Positions 54,257-62,710 of a stretch of DNA of 64,000 bases are shown piece by piece. Each line of letters begins with the position of its first letter. Position 1 is the first letter of the stretch. The position numbers and the translations under genes are program-made. Below the pieces are notes generated by a model, which searched no databases, was not told the DNA's origin, and saw only the letters and a program-made list of their open reading frames with translations. The stretch is from Rhizomicrobium sp. (lineage in GTDB: Bacteria; Pseudomonadota; Alphaproteobacteria; Micropepsales; Micropepsaceae), in the NCBI GenBank assembly GCA_037200045.1, contig JBBCHM010000001.1:1116001-1180000 (forward strand), in the 5' to 3' direction.

Positions 54257-55204
54257 ATGTCCCTCGACGTCCATGTCCGCAACATCCTCGACCAGATGGC
54301 GGCGCTGAAGCTGCCCAAGCTGCACGAGATCGGGCCGCAGGCGGCGCGCGCCGCGATGCGCGCCAGCGTCTTCCGCGGCGGCGAGACACCGATCGGCCGC
54401 GTCGAGAACCGCACTATCCCCGGCCCCGCCGGCGAGATCGCGCTGCGCGTTTACACCCCGCTGGGCGAAAGCGCCGACGTGCTGCCCGGCTTGATGTTCT
54501 ATCATGGCGGCGGCTTCGTGATCGGCGATCTCGACAGCCATGACGATCTTTCCCGTTGCCTGGCGAACGGCAGCGGCTGCCGCGTCGTCTCGGTGGATTA
54601 TCGCTTGGCGCCCGAACATCCCTTTCCGGCGGCGGTGGACGACAGCTTCGCCGCGACGCGCTACGTCGCCGCGCACGCCTCCGAGTTCGGCATCGACGCG
54701 ACCCGCCTCGCGGTCAGCGGCGACAGCGCCGGCGGCAACCTCGCGGCCGTGGTCTGCCAGCTCGCCAAGATCGCGGGCGGTCCGCGCATCGCCTTCCAGC
54801 TCCTGATCTATCCGGTGACCCAGCTCGGCGCCGATGCCGAGACCCGCTCGATGCGCGAGAACGCCAAGGGCTATTTCCTGGAGAAGGACAGCATGGACTG
54901 GTTCACGCGGCTCTACGCGCCCGACGCCGCGCATCGCAGCGACCCGCGTCTCTCGCCCTTGCTGTGCACCGACCTGAGCGGCCTGCCGCCCGCCTATGTC
55001 GTGACCGCTGGCTTCGATCCCTTGCGCGACGAGGGCAGGGACTATGCCGACAAACTCGACGCCGCCGGCGTGGCGGTGACCTATGTGAACTATCCCGGCA
55101 TGGTGCACGGGTTCTTCAGCATGCGCAGCCTGATCCCCAAGGCGCGCGAAGCGGTCGCCGCCGCGGCGGCGTCGGTGAAAGAAGGCGTCGCCGTTCCGGC
55201 GTGA
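54257..55204 (+). CDS. Alpha/beta hydrolase, HSL-family esterase 2
   Basis: A 315-residue paralogue of the preceding esterase. FYHGGGFVIGD, SGDSAGGNLAAVV, AGFDPLRDEG and MVHGFFSM supply the oxyanion hole and Ser-Asp-His triad. The N-terminus (LDVHVRNILDQMAALKLPKL) aligns with its neighbour. Substrates are probably short acyl esters; specificity may differ between the copies. Confidence 0.9.
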   Translation: MSLDVHVRNILDQMAALKLPKLHEIGPQAARAAMRASVFRGGETPIGRVENRTIPGPAGEIALRVYTPLGESADVLPGLMFYHGGGFVIGDLDSHDDLSRCLANGSGCRVVSVDYRLAPEHPFPAAVDDSFAATRYVAAHASEFGIDATRLAVSGDSAGGNLAAVVCQLAKIAGGPRIAFQLLIYPVTQLGADAETRSMRENAKGYFLEKDSMDWFTRLYAPDAAHRSDPRLSPLLCTDLSGLPPAYVVTAGFDPLRDEGRDYADKLDAAGVAVTYVNYPGMVHGFFSMRSLIPKAREAVAAAAASVKEGVAVPA

Positions 55205-55225
55205 CCGTGCAGTTCAGACACTTGG

Positions 55226-55315
55226 TGTCATCCGCCGCGAATGCGGCGGACCCAGGTGAAACCTGCAGCCACGGAGCGGTATCAACTGGGTGGCCCGCAT
55301 TCGCGGGCCATGACA
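55226..55315. repeat. Palindromic intergenic repeat, TGTCAT...CATGACA type
   Basis: A 90-base element between convergent genes. Left hairpin CCGCCGCGAATGCGGCGG, centre with ACCCAGGTG and AACTGGGTGG, right hairpin GGCCCGCATTCGCGGGCC, termini TGTCATC and CATGACA. The right half recurs almost exactly at 62669-62699. Confidence 0.8.
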
Positions 55316-55349
55316 ACCTTTTTGGGCCCGCGAATTTCCGACTGGGGCC

Positions 55350-57023
55350 CTAGGATGGAATCAGCTTCCCCGGATTCATCACGCCCTTGGGGTCCAGCGC
55401 CATCTTCACCGCGCGCAGCACGTCGATCCCGAGCGCGCCTTTCTCCTTGGCGATCCAGGGCAGGTGATCCTCGCCGACGCCGTGGTGATGGCTGATCGTG
55501 CCGCCCTGCGCGAGGATCGCGTCCGACGCCGCCGCCTTGATCGCGCGCCATTGCCCGACCTCGTTCTCCAGCGCGCGCGCGAAGATGTAGGTGAAATAGA
55601 GGCTCGCGCCGTCGGGATAGGAATGGCTGATATGGCATTGCACCACGCCATGCGCGCCGTCGCGCGGCGCGGTCTCGCGGATCGCCTTCTCCAGCGCGTC
55701 GCGCACCGCGACATGCAGCGTCTCGATGTTCGACCAGCGCGTCGCGGTCTCCAGCGTGTCGACGCCGGCGCCGCGCTCCAGCATCGGATCGCGCAGATAG
55801 GGCCCGTGGAACCGTCCCGCCAGCCAGCGCTTGCCCTGGCCTTCGCCCAACGTCATCGCGCGATGGCGCTTGGCGATGGCATCGAACGCCTTGCGCGCCG
55901 CCTCGACTTCGCCGCGCGGGCCCTCGAAGCCGGCGATCAGGGCACAGGCCTTGTCGTCGAAGCCGCGTGAATCGAGCACCATCTGCGCGATGCGGTCGGA
56001 GAGCCCGCGCTTCTTCCCGACGCCGCCGAAGGCGCGATAGAACCGCGTCTCCGCCGCATCGGAGAGCCGCAGCATCGTGAAGGCGAGGCCGGCCTGCACC
56101 GCCTCGCGGATCGCGGCCGCGCCGCCCGCGAAGTCGCGGAAGAGATAGCCGCGATAGTCGCGCGCGGCCGGCACCGGGCGGATGCGCACCGTCGCCTCCG
56201 TCACCACGCCGAACGCGCCCTCCGAGCCTAACGCGAGATCGACAAGCTGCGGCCCCGCCGCCGAAGACGGAAAGCCGCCGACCGTCAGCACACCGCGCGG
56301 TGTTGCCAGCTTCGCGCCGACCAGCCAGGTCTCGCTGCGGCCGTAGCCGCTCGAACTTTGGCCGGCGCCGCGATGCGCGATCCAGCCGCCCAGCGTCGAA
56401 AACTCGAAGGATTGCGGATAGTGCCCCAGCGTGAAGCCCTTGGCCGCCAGCGCCTTCTCCAGCGCCGGGCCGTAGATGCCGGCCTCGACCGTCGCGGTCA
56501 TCGCGACCGGATCGATCTCGATCATGCGGTCCATGCCGGTCAGGTCGAGCGTCACCACCGATTTGAACGCGCCCTTCGCCGCCGTCACGCCGCCGACCAC
56601 GCTGGTGCCGCCGCCGAACGGCACCACCGCGACGCCGAGTTCCGACGCCGCCTGCAGCACGCCGAGAACCTCCTCGGCGCTGCGCGGATAAAGCACCGCG
56701 TCCGGCGCGCTCGACAGTTCGCCGGCGCGCAGGCGCAACAGGTCGTGATAGCTCTTGCCGAGCGCATGGGAACCGCGTTCGAACGGATCGCTCGTGATGC
56801 GTTCGGCGCCGAGCACGCGGGCGAATTTCTCCGCCGCTACCGCCGGCAGCCGCGACGGCGCCAGCGCGATGCTGTCGAGCGGCCGCGCCGGTGTCGCCAG
56901 CAGCGCCGGCATGCCAAGCTCGCCCGCGAGCCAGCTCCAGACTTCCTCGCGCCCCGCGAGTTCGTCCTTATGCGCCGTCCAGCCCCAGCCGTTCCAGCGG
57001 ATCTTGCCGCGTTCGATGGTCAT
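55350..57023 (-). CDS. FAD-binding oxidase, alkyldihydroxyacetonephosphate-synthase-like
   Basis: A 557-residue VAO/PCMH-fold flavoprotein. VVPFGGGTSVVGG is the FAD pyrophosphate loop, ALGSEGAFGVVTEATVRIRP the second FAD segment, SHSYPDGASLYFTY carries the Tyr used as acid/base in AGPS, and GGTISHHHGVGEDHLPW the multi-His loop. This set is specific to alkyl-DHAP synthase-like enzymes, which make ether lipids in eukaryotes. The N-terminus IRWNGWGWTAHKDEL also fits. A lipid kinase and glpD follow upstream on the same strand, supporting a glycerolipid role. Confidence 0.85.
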   Translation of the reverse strand: MTIERGKIRWNGWGWTAHKDELAGREEVWSWLAGELGMPALLATPARPLDSIALAPSRLPAVAAEKFARVLGAERITSDPFERGSHALGKSYHDLLRLRAGELSSAPDAVLYPRSAEEVLGVLQAASELGVAVVPFGGGTSVVGGVTAAKGAFKSVVTLDLTGMDRMIEIDPVAMTATVEAGIYGPALEKALAAKGFTLGHYPQSFEFSTLGGWIAHRGAGQSSSGYGRSETWLVGAKLATPRGVLTVGGFPSSAAGPQLVDLALGSEGAFGVVTEATVRIRPVPAARDYRGYLFRDFAGGAAAIREAVQAGLAFTMLRLSDAAETRFYRAFGGVGKKRGLSDRIAQMVLDSRGFDDKACALIAGFEGPRGEVEAARKAFDAIAKRHRAMTLGEGQGKRWLAGRFHGPYLRDPMLERGAGVDTLETATRWSNIETLHVAVRDALEKAIRETAPRDGAHGVVQCHISHSYPDGASLYFTYIFARALENEVGQWRAIKAAASDAILAQGGTISHHHGVGEDHLPWIAKEKGALGIDVLRAVKMALDPKGVMNPGKLIPS

Positions 57024-57057
57024 GATGCGCCCCAGGCAGGTCCCACTTTATACCTAA

Positions 57058-57144
57058 CCGTCATCGCCGGCCTCGTGCCGGCGATCCATGAACACAACTG
57101 CCGTTCGTGATCATAGATGGCCGCCACGGGGGCGGCCATGACGG
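57058..57144. repeat. Palindromic intergenic repeat, CCGTCATCG...CCATGACGG type
   Basis: An 87-base element. The left hairpin is CGCCGGCCTCGTGCCGGCG, the centre has CATGAACACAACTGCCG, and the right hairpin is GGCCGCCACGGGGGCGGCC; the termini are inverted. A truncated relative is at 38236-38301. Confidence 0.75.
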
Positions 57145-57183
57145 GTTTGGAGTTGGGAAGATCAATCCTGCGGAAGAGGACGC

Positions 57184-58122
57184 TCAACATCGCAAATTCA
57201 ACGCCCCCGGCAATATGTCGAACGTCGCCGGCAGGCGCCCCGCCGTTTCGCCGTCGGTCTCGATCCACACCGGCCGCCCGCCGGTCTCGGCCACCGGCGC
57301 CGCCACGACATGGGTGCCGCGCAGCACCCGCACATGCGGCTGGTGCACATGCTCGCCGCTATAGATCAGCTTCATGTTGGCCAGCGACGTGCCCCTGGGT
57401 GCGGCCTCCATCACCACCACGTCGAACAGCCCGTCGCGGGGCTTGGCGTCGGGCGCGACGCGCATGCCGCCGCCGAAATACTGCCCGTTGGCGATCGCGA
57501 CGGTGGAGACCGCCGCCTTCGCGTCGTCCTTGCCGTCGACGATCAGGCGCACCGGCGCGTCGCGGTAGCGCAGCATGCTCAGCACGCTGTGGAACGCGAA
57601 GGCGAAGGAGCCGCCGAACAGCTTGGCGATTCGCGCCCGGTTCACCGCCTGCACGATCTGCCCCGACATGCCGAACGAGGCGATGTTGATGAAATAGCGC
57701 GAGGTCGGCTCACCCCTGGCGCTCAGGCACGACACGCGCCCGATATCGACCGCGCGCACCGGCGCCTTGGCCAGCCGCGCCACCGCGGCCCGCGCGCCGG
57801 CCTCGATCCCGAAGCTCTTGCGGAAATCCCCGCCGGTGCCGCTGGTGACGAAGGCGAACACCGCGTCGGGCGCGAGCGCGCCCTCGCAGTCGAACATGCC
57901 GTTGACCGCCTCGTTGATCGTGCCGTCGCCGCCGACCGCGACGATCTCCTCATGGCCCTCGGCCAGCGCCTGGCGCACCTTCGCCATGGCGTCGCCGCGC
58001 CCCTCGCTGAACGCCACCGCCAGCCGCGGATAGAGCGGGCCGAGCGCGCGCGCGATCTCCTTCCACTCGCGTCCGGTGCGCCCGTTGCCTGAGTGCGGAT
58101 TGACGATGGCGAACGCGCTCAT
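57184..58122 (-). CDS. Diacylglycerol/lipid kinase (DagK_cat family)
   Basis: A 312-residue soluble lipid kinase of the DgkB/YegS type. IVNPHSGNGRTGREW, VAVGGDGTINEAVNG (nucleotide-binding GGDGT) and FVTSGTGGDFRKSFG are catalytic-domain motifs; NGQYFGGGMRVAPDAKPRDG is the C-terminal signature. It phosphorylates diacylglycerol or a related lipid at the membrane surface. ATG 58122 overlaps the glpD stop, so the two are coupled. Confidence 0.9.
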   Translation of the reverse strand: MSAFAIVNPHSGNGRTGREWKEIARALGPLYPRLAVAFSEGRGDAMAKVRQALAEGHEEIVAVGGDGTINEAVNGMFDCEGALAPDAVFAFVTSGTGGDFRKSFGIEAGARAAVARLAKAPVRAVDIGRVSCLSARGEPTSRYFINIASFGMSGQIVQAVNRARIAKLFGGSFAFAFHSVLSMLRYRDAPVRLIVDGKDDAKAAVSTVAIANGQYFGGGMRVAPDAKPRDGLFDVVVMEAAPRGTSLANMKLIYSGEHVHQPHVRVLRGTHVVAAPVAETGGRPVWIETDGETAGRLPATFDILPGALNLRC

Positions 58123-59756
58123 GCCGCCTCGTGCGTGGCGAAGGACGGCGCCAGCGCCGCGATCTCCGCCGCCTGCCGCTCCGCGCTCCAGCCCAGTTCG
58201 CCGGCCATGATCCGCGCCGCCGCTTCGAGCGCCTCGCGGGGCGGGGCGCCGATCTGGCCCATGCAAGTGCGCCGCATCACGACGTCGGACAGCGTCAGCG
58301 CCATCTCCTCGCGCACCGCGAACAGCACCTGTGCCCCGATATCGCCGGCCTTGCCGATGGCGCCGCGCAGCTCCGGCCGGTTGTTCGCTTCCGCCAGCAT
58401 GTCGGGAAGGCGCGAGCCGTACATCCGCGCCAGATGCTCGATGCTCGGAAGGTCGCCATGCTCTTTCTTCTGCGCCGAGAGGAAATCGGCGAAGCGCCCG
58501 ACATCGCCGCCGGCGGTCGGCTCCTCGTCGGTCTCGCATTCGGCCGTCTTCAGCGACAGCTTCTCGACGATGGTATCGACCACGTTCTGCGCCAAATCGC
58601 GCGAGGTCGTCCATTTGCCGCCGATGGCGGAGAACAAGCCGTCCAGCCCGTCGCCTTCGCCGTGATCGACCAGTTCGGCGCGGCGGCTCGCGCCATAGGT
58701 ATCGCCCGAACCGTCATCGACCAGCGGGCGCAGCCCCGCGTAGAAATGCTCGACTTCACCGCGCTTCAATTTCGCGCCCGGGAGATATTCGTTGATGAAG
58801 GCGAAGAAGCCCTCGATGTCGCTCTCGCTCACGCCGACCGAACCGGGATCGCTGCGGAACGCGGTGTCGGTGGTGCCGAGCAACGTATGCCCATGCCAAG
58901 GCAGCACGAAGAAATGTCCGCCGCCCGCCGCGACGGTCAGCGCATTGATCTTCGTCATCGCCGGCACCAGCACATGGATGCCCTTGGAGCGCAACAGCTT
59001 GTGCGACGCCGGCTTGCCCAGCGCCTGTTCCAGGAAGATGTCGGCCCACGGCCCCGCCGCGACCAGCGTCGCCTCGGCGCGCACGTCGAACGCTGCGCCG
59101 CCGAACGCGTCGCGCACCGTGCAGCCTTCGACCTTGCCGTCGCGCTGGAGAATTTTCTCCGCCGCGACATAGTTCGCGATCGCCGCGCCGTCGCCGTCCG
59201 CCTCGATCAGGCATTCCAGCGCCAGTCGCTCCGGCGCATACATCTGCGCGTCGTAATAGCGGTACGCGCCCGTCAATCCCGGCCCGTCCAGCACCGGCTC
59301 CGCCGCCAGCGCCTCACGCGCGTTCAGCCAGTCGTGATTGGGCAGCCGCTGGTCGGGATCGCTCAGCCAGCCCTTGTCGAACGACAGCACGTCATAGAGC
59401 GTCAGCCCCGCGCCCAGCGTCGCGCGCGCCTTGAACCCGCCGCCATAGAGCGGCACCAGGAAGGGCAGGGGATGCACCAGATGCGGCGCGATGCGCTGCC
59501 AGATGCGCCGCTCCTTCAGCGACTCGCGCACCAGCCCGAGCTCGAAATTGCGCAGATAGCGCAGCCCGCCATGCACCAGCTTGGAATTGTGGGCGCTGGT
59601 CGCGCCGGCGAAATCGTTCTTCTCGACCAGCGCGACCTTCAGGCCGCGCATCGCCGCGTCGCGCGCCACGCAGGCGCCCGTCACGCCGCCGCCGACGATC
59701 AGCAGGTCGAACGTCTCATTGGCCAGTCTGTCGAGGGCGCGCCGCATGGCATCCAT
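58119..59756 (-). CDS. glpD: Glycerol-3-phosphate dehydrogenase (FAD)
   Basis: A 545-residue membrane-associated flavoenzyme oxidising glycerol 3-phosphate to DHAP and passing electrons to quinone. IVGGGVTGACVARDAAMRG is the FAD Rossmann motif; KNDFAGATSAHNSKLVHGGL and RYLRNFELGLVRESL are GlpD signatures; the C-terminal domain contains MRRTCMGQ. It heads a leftward unit with the lipid kinase and the AGPS-like enzyme; its product DHAP is the precursor of the acyl-DHAP used by AGPS. Confidence 0.95.
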   Translation of the reverse strand: MDAMRRALDRLANETFDLLIVGGGVTGACVARDAAMRGLKVALVEKNDFAGATSAHNSKLVHGGLRYLRNFELGLVRESLKERRIWQRIAPHLVHPLPFLVPLYGGGFKARATLGAGLTLYDVLSFDKGWLSDPDQRLPNHDWLNAREALAAEPVLDGPGLTGAYRYYDAQMYAPERLALECLIEADGDGAAIANYVAAEKILQRDGKVEGCTVRDAFGGAAFDVRAEATLVAAGPWADIFLEQALGKPASHKLLRSKGIHVLVPAMTKINALTVAAGGGHFFVLPWHGHTLLGTTDTAFRSDPGSVGVSESDIEGFFAFINEYLPGAKLKRGEVEHFYAGLRPLVDDGSGDTYGASRRAELVDHGEGDGLDGLFSAIGGKWTTSRDLAQNVVDTIVEKLSLKTAECETDEEPTAGGDVGRFADFLSAQKKEHGDLPSIEHLARMYGSRLPDMLAEANNRPELRGAIGKAGDIGAQVLFAVREEMALTLSDVVMRRTCMGQIGAPPREALEAAARIMAGELGWSAERQAAEIAALAPSFATHEAA

Positions 59757-59895
59757 GGGTGTTGGGGCGGTAAGCTCCGTTTCGCACCACGGCTTGTCAA
59801 GGAACCGTCTTGCGGACCGGGCCTTGACCTCAAGTTCGGTTTAGCTTGCACTAACCTGGTGTCCGATGTGACGTCGTTTCGATCGGGAGAGGCCG

Positions 59896-60327
59896 ATGCC
59901 GGCGATAGGTCAGAAGATCGAATTGTTCGTGGCGGATCTCGCCGTCGCGGAGGATTTCTACAAACGCGTGCTGGGCTTCGAGGCGCACGAGACCCGGCAG
60001 GCCGAATTGGCGGGCCGGATGTTGGTGCATACCGCCATGCAAAGCGGTCCCGTCATCATCGGCCTCGGACTGATAGACCGCCTGGCCGACGGGCATCATC
60101 TGCGCCGCGCGCCTGCCGCGCCAAAAGGCATCGGCTTCGAATTCGTTATCTATGTCGCCGGCGAGGAGTTGGAAGCGTGGTACGAACGGGCGCGCCGGGA
60201 GAGCACGCTGAGCATCGAACCGTTAGGCCTAAAACCTTGGGGCGCCCGCGATTTCAGGGTCGTGGACCCCGACGGCTATTACATCCGGATCAGCGAACCG
60301 GACCGCGATAGCGTGCCGGCGGCGTAG
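59896..60327 (+). CDS. Glyoxalase/VOC superfamily protein
   Basis: A 143-residue two-beta-alpha-beta module protein. IELFVADLAVAEDFYKRVLG and VVDPDGYYIRISEPD are vicinal-oxygen-chelate signatures. Metal ligands are not all obvious, so it may be a glyoxalase, a resistance-type binding protein or a dioxygenase relative. GGAGAGG precedes ATG 59896. Confidence 0.8.
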   Translation: MPAIGQKIELFVADLAVAEDFYKRVLGFEAHETRQAELAGRMLVHTAMQSGPVIIGLGLIDRLADGHHLRRAPAAPKGIGFEFVIYVAGEELEAWYERARRESTLSIEPLGLKPWGARDFRVVDPDGYYIRISEPDRDSVPAA

Positions 60328-60331
60328 GGGC

Positions 60332-60425
60332 CGTCCTCCTTCGAGGCTCGCCGCGCTCGCGCCTCAGGATGAGGCCGGGGCGCAGTCGTCGTGCTGAGGT
60401 AGCCGCGTAGCGGCCCCCCGTAGCA
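60332..60425. repeat. Intergenic repeat with CCTCAGGATGAGG / CTTCGAGGCTCGCC arms
   Basis: Fills the gap between the VOC and rpmG stops. Inverted and near-inverted segments (CTTCGAGGCTCGCCGCGCTC, CGCCTCAGGATGAGGC, GCTGAGGTAGCCGCGTAGCG) match the widely dispersed CCTCATCCTGAGG-type repeat of alphaproteobacteria. No gene. Confidence 0.55.
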
Positions 60426-60431
60426 TGCCGG

Positions 60432-60599
60432 TTACTTGATCTTGCCTTCGTTGAACTCGACGTGCTTGCGCAGGACCGGATCGTATTTCCGGATCTTGAA
60501 CTTCTCGGTCATCGTGCGCGTGTTCTTCTTCGTCACGTAATAGAATCCCGTGCCGCCGCCCGAATTGAGCTTGATCTTGGCCGTGGTGGGCTTCGCCAT
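60432..60599 (-). CDS. rpmG: 50S ribosomal protein L33
   Basis: A 55-residue protein, [20 protein letters not shown] then [20 protein letters not shown] and a basic end (EFNEGKIK). This is the cysteine-free form of L33. The rnr, NUDIX, rpmG neighbourhood is conserved in alphaproteobacteria, although here an MFS gene separates rpmG from NUDIX. Confidence 0.95.
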   Translation of the reverse strand: MAKPTTAKIKLNSGGGTGFYYVTKKNTRTMTEKFKIRKYDPVLRKHVEFNEGKIK

Positions 60600-60656
60600 G
60601 GGAGGCTCCTGAATACCGTCGAGAGGGCGGGGAATTACGGCGGCGGGCCGGCGAAG

Positions 60657-61802
60657 TCAAGCCCCGCGCCGCCGTCTAACCATAAGAAAAGCCACATAAA
60701 TCAGGCTGATCGCGGCCAAAGCCGCCATCAACCCGGTCGGATTCCAGGCGTCCAGCGCCACCCCCTCCACCGGCGGCGCCGCCAAAAGCCCGAGCGCGTA
60801 GAGCATCACATAGGCGGCATTCGCCCCCGCCAGCTCCGGCCCCTTGAAGCGCTCGCCGACCAAGGTGAGCCCCACCGTGTAGACCCCCATGACCAATCCG
60901 CCCCACACGAACAGCAGCCCATAGGTCGCGGCCGGCGTGCCGATCGCGAACGGCATCAGCGCCGCCCCGGCGATGCCCGACGCGGCGCACACCGCCAGCA
61001 GGGCGCGGCGGTCGAAGCGGTCGGCCAGCATGCCCAGCGGATACTGGAATACCATGCTGCCCAGCGAGGTCGCCGCCACGGCCAGCGCGGCATGCGCCTC
61101 GCTGAACCCGGACCGCACCGCATAGACCGGGAACAGGCCGTACAGCCCCGCATCCAGCGCCCCGAACACCAGCGCCGCCGATAGCAGCGCCGGCGCCGTG
61201 CGCAGCGCGCCGCGTACGCCGCCGCTTTTCTCCTCCGTCAGTTGCGGCGCCTCCTTGCGCGCGATCAGCACCGGCACGATGGCGAGGCACAGCATCGCGG
61301 CGCCGGCCGCGAAGGGACCGACGCCCTGCGTGCCCACGACATAAAGGATCGCCGGTCCCGCGCCGAACCCGCCCGAGATCGCGATGCCGTAGAGCGCGAC
61401 ATAGCGCCCGCGATTGGTCTCGTCGGCGAGTTGGTTGATCCAGAACTCGGAGGCGACGAACAAGCCGTTCAGCCCGAGGCTCAACAGGAAGCGCAGAGGA
61501 AACCACAGCCACAGTGACGGCGCCGCATAGAGCCCGATCAGCGCCGCCGCCGATACTATGAGCGACGCGGTCAGATAGGGCGCGGTCCCGAACCGCCGCA
61601 GCAGTCGCGGCACCTGCGGCGTGATGACGAAGGCGGCGAGGCCCGCCGTCGCCAGGTTCAATCCGTTGACCGTGCCGGGATAGCCCTGCCGCTCCAGGAT
61701 CAGCGACAGCAGCGGCAGCGTCAGCCCGATCCCGACCGCGAACGCGCCGCAGGTCGACAGGATGGCGAGCAGGCTGAGGCGTTTGTGGAGTTCGCCAATC
61801 AC
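60657..61802 (-). CDS. MFS transporter
   Basis: A 381-residue, 12-TM major facilitator. GIGLTLPLLSLILERQGYPG starts TM1; VASEFWINQLADETNRGRYV and YPLGMLADRFDRRALL are MFS loop motifs. It resembles the YcaD/UMF-type small MFS group. Substrate unknown. It converges with no gene and sits between NUDIX and rpmG, all on the minus strand. Confidence 0.85.
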   Translation of the reverse strand: MIGELHKRLSLLAILSTCGAFAVGIGLTLPLLSLILERQGYPGTVNGLNLATAGLAAFVITPQVPRLLRRFGTAPYLTASLIVSAAALIGLYAAPSLWLWFPLRFLLSLGLNGLFVASEFWINQLADETNRGRYVALYGIAISGGFGAGPAILYVVGTQGVGPFAAGAAMLCLAIVPVLIARKEAPQLTEEKSGGVRGALRTAPALLSAALVFGALDAGLYGLFPVYAVRSGFSEAHAALAVAATSLGSMVFQYPLGMLADRFDRRALLAVCAASGIAGAALMPFAIGTPAATYGLLFVWGGLVMGVYTVGLTLVGERFKGPELAGANAAYVMLYALGLLAAPPVEGVALDAWNPTGLMAALAAISLIYVAFLMVRRRRGA

Positions 61803-61806
61803 TTTC

Positions 61807-61831
61807 CTACCCTCCCCTTGAGGAAGGGTAG
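61807..61831. repeat. CTACC...GGTAG hairpin repeat
   Basis: CTACCCTCC-CCTTGA-GGAAGGGTAG palindrome in the 45-base gap between the MFS and NUDIX genes; same family as 484-498 and 53191-53215. Confidence 0.6.
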
Positions 61832-61847
61832 CTCTGTTTTGTGATGG

Positions 61848-62540
61848 TCAAACATGCACCAGCGACGGCTTGCCGCGCGCGAAGCGGTAGAACGGCACCG
61901 GCCGCGCCGTGTCGCCGGCGATCCGCGCCTCGACTTCGTCCAGCACCGTGCGGGTGATGCTCGGCATGTCCAGCGCGCGCGCCTCCGCCAGCGTCAGCCA
62001 GGTCGGCGTCAGCAACTCTTCGTTCCCGGACGCATCGATCCGGTGCGCGATGGCGCTCGCATCGGCCATGAAGAAGCGGGCATCGAAGCGGCGCGTGCGG
62101 TTGGGCGGCGTGATCGCGCGCGCGATCATCTCCAGCACGTCGAGCCTGGGCATCACCTTGTGTGCGAAGAATTTCGCCCAGGCCGGCGCGCGCGTGCGCG
62201 GCACTTTTTCGGCGCGTTCGCCGACCAGGATGCCGGTTTCCTCGAAGGTCTCGCGGATCGCCGCCAGCGCCAGCCCGCGCGCCCGCGCCGGCCCGACGCC
62301 GGTGCGCGCCGCGACCTCGGGGCGAAGTTCGGCGGCGACGCGGATTCGCAGGTCGCCGGGATCCAGCCGCCCGCCGGGAAACACGTATTTGTTCGCCATG
62401 AACGCCATGGAGCCGGGGCGCAGCCCCATCAGCACGCGCGGCGAACCCCCATCGCGCTTCACCAGCACAAGCGTCGCCGCATCCTTGGGGCGCAACGGTT
62501 GCTGGATGATTTTCTCGTTGTCGGAATCGAAAATGGCCAT
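61848..62540 (-). CDS. NUDIX hydrolase with split Nudix box (NUDT19-like)
   Basis: A 230-residue NUDIX protein. The Nudix box is interrupted: GGRLDPGD comes first, then an insert of about 40 residues, then LALAAIRETFEETGI, which carries the catalytic REx2EE. Such an insertion is known in NUDT19-type CoA diphosphatases, which makes a (acyl-)CoA or nucleotide diphosphate substrate plausible. ATG 62540 begins MAIFDSDNEKIIQQPLRPKD. It lies between rnr and the MFS gene. Confidence 0.88.
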   Translation of the reverse strand: MAIFDSDNEKIIQQPLRPKDAATLVLVKRDGGSPRVLMGLRPGSMAFMANKYVFPGGRLDPGDLRIRVAAELRPEVAARTGVGPARARGLALAAIRETFEETGILVGERAEKVPRTRAPAWAKFFAHKVMPRLDVLEMIARAITPPNRTRRFDARFFMADASAIAHRIDASGNEELLTPTWLTLAEARALDMPSITRTVLDEVEARIAGDTARPVPFYRFARGKPSLVHV

Positions 62541-62576
62541 GCGAAATAGTCTAAGGCATTTTTCAATACACTCCAT

Positions 62577-62699
62577 TGTCATGGCCCGCGAATGCGGGCC
62601 ACCCAGTTGAGAACGGCACGCTGTGTGAGAGGTTAGGGCTCTCAATCTGTGGGAAGGTGCCGGCATCACCTGGGTGGCCCGCATTCGCGGGCCATGACA
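62577..62699. repeat. Palindromic intergenic repeat, TGTCATGGCCCG type
   Basis: A 123-base element. Left hairpin GGCCCGCGAATGCGGGCC, centre with ACCCAG...CTGGGT, right hairpin GGCCCGCATTCGCGGGCC, termini TGTCATGG / CCATGACA. Shares its right half with 55226-55315. It fills the rnr/NUDIX gap. Confidence 0.8.
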
Positions 62700-62710
62700 G
62701 CGGGGTGAAG

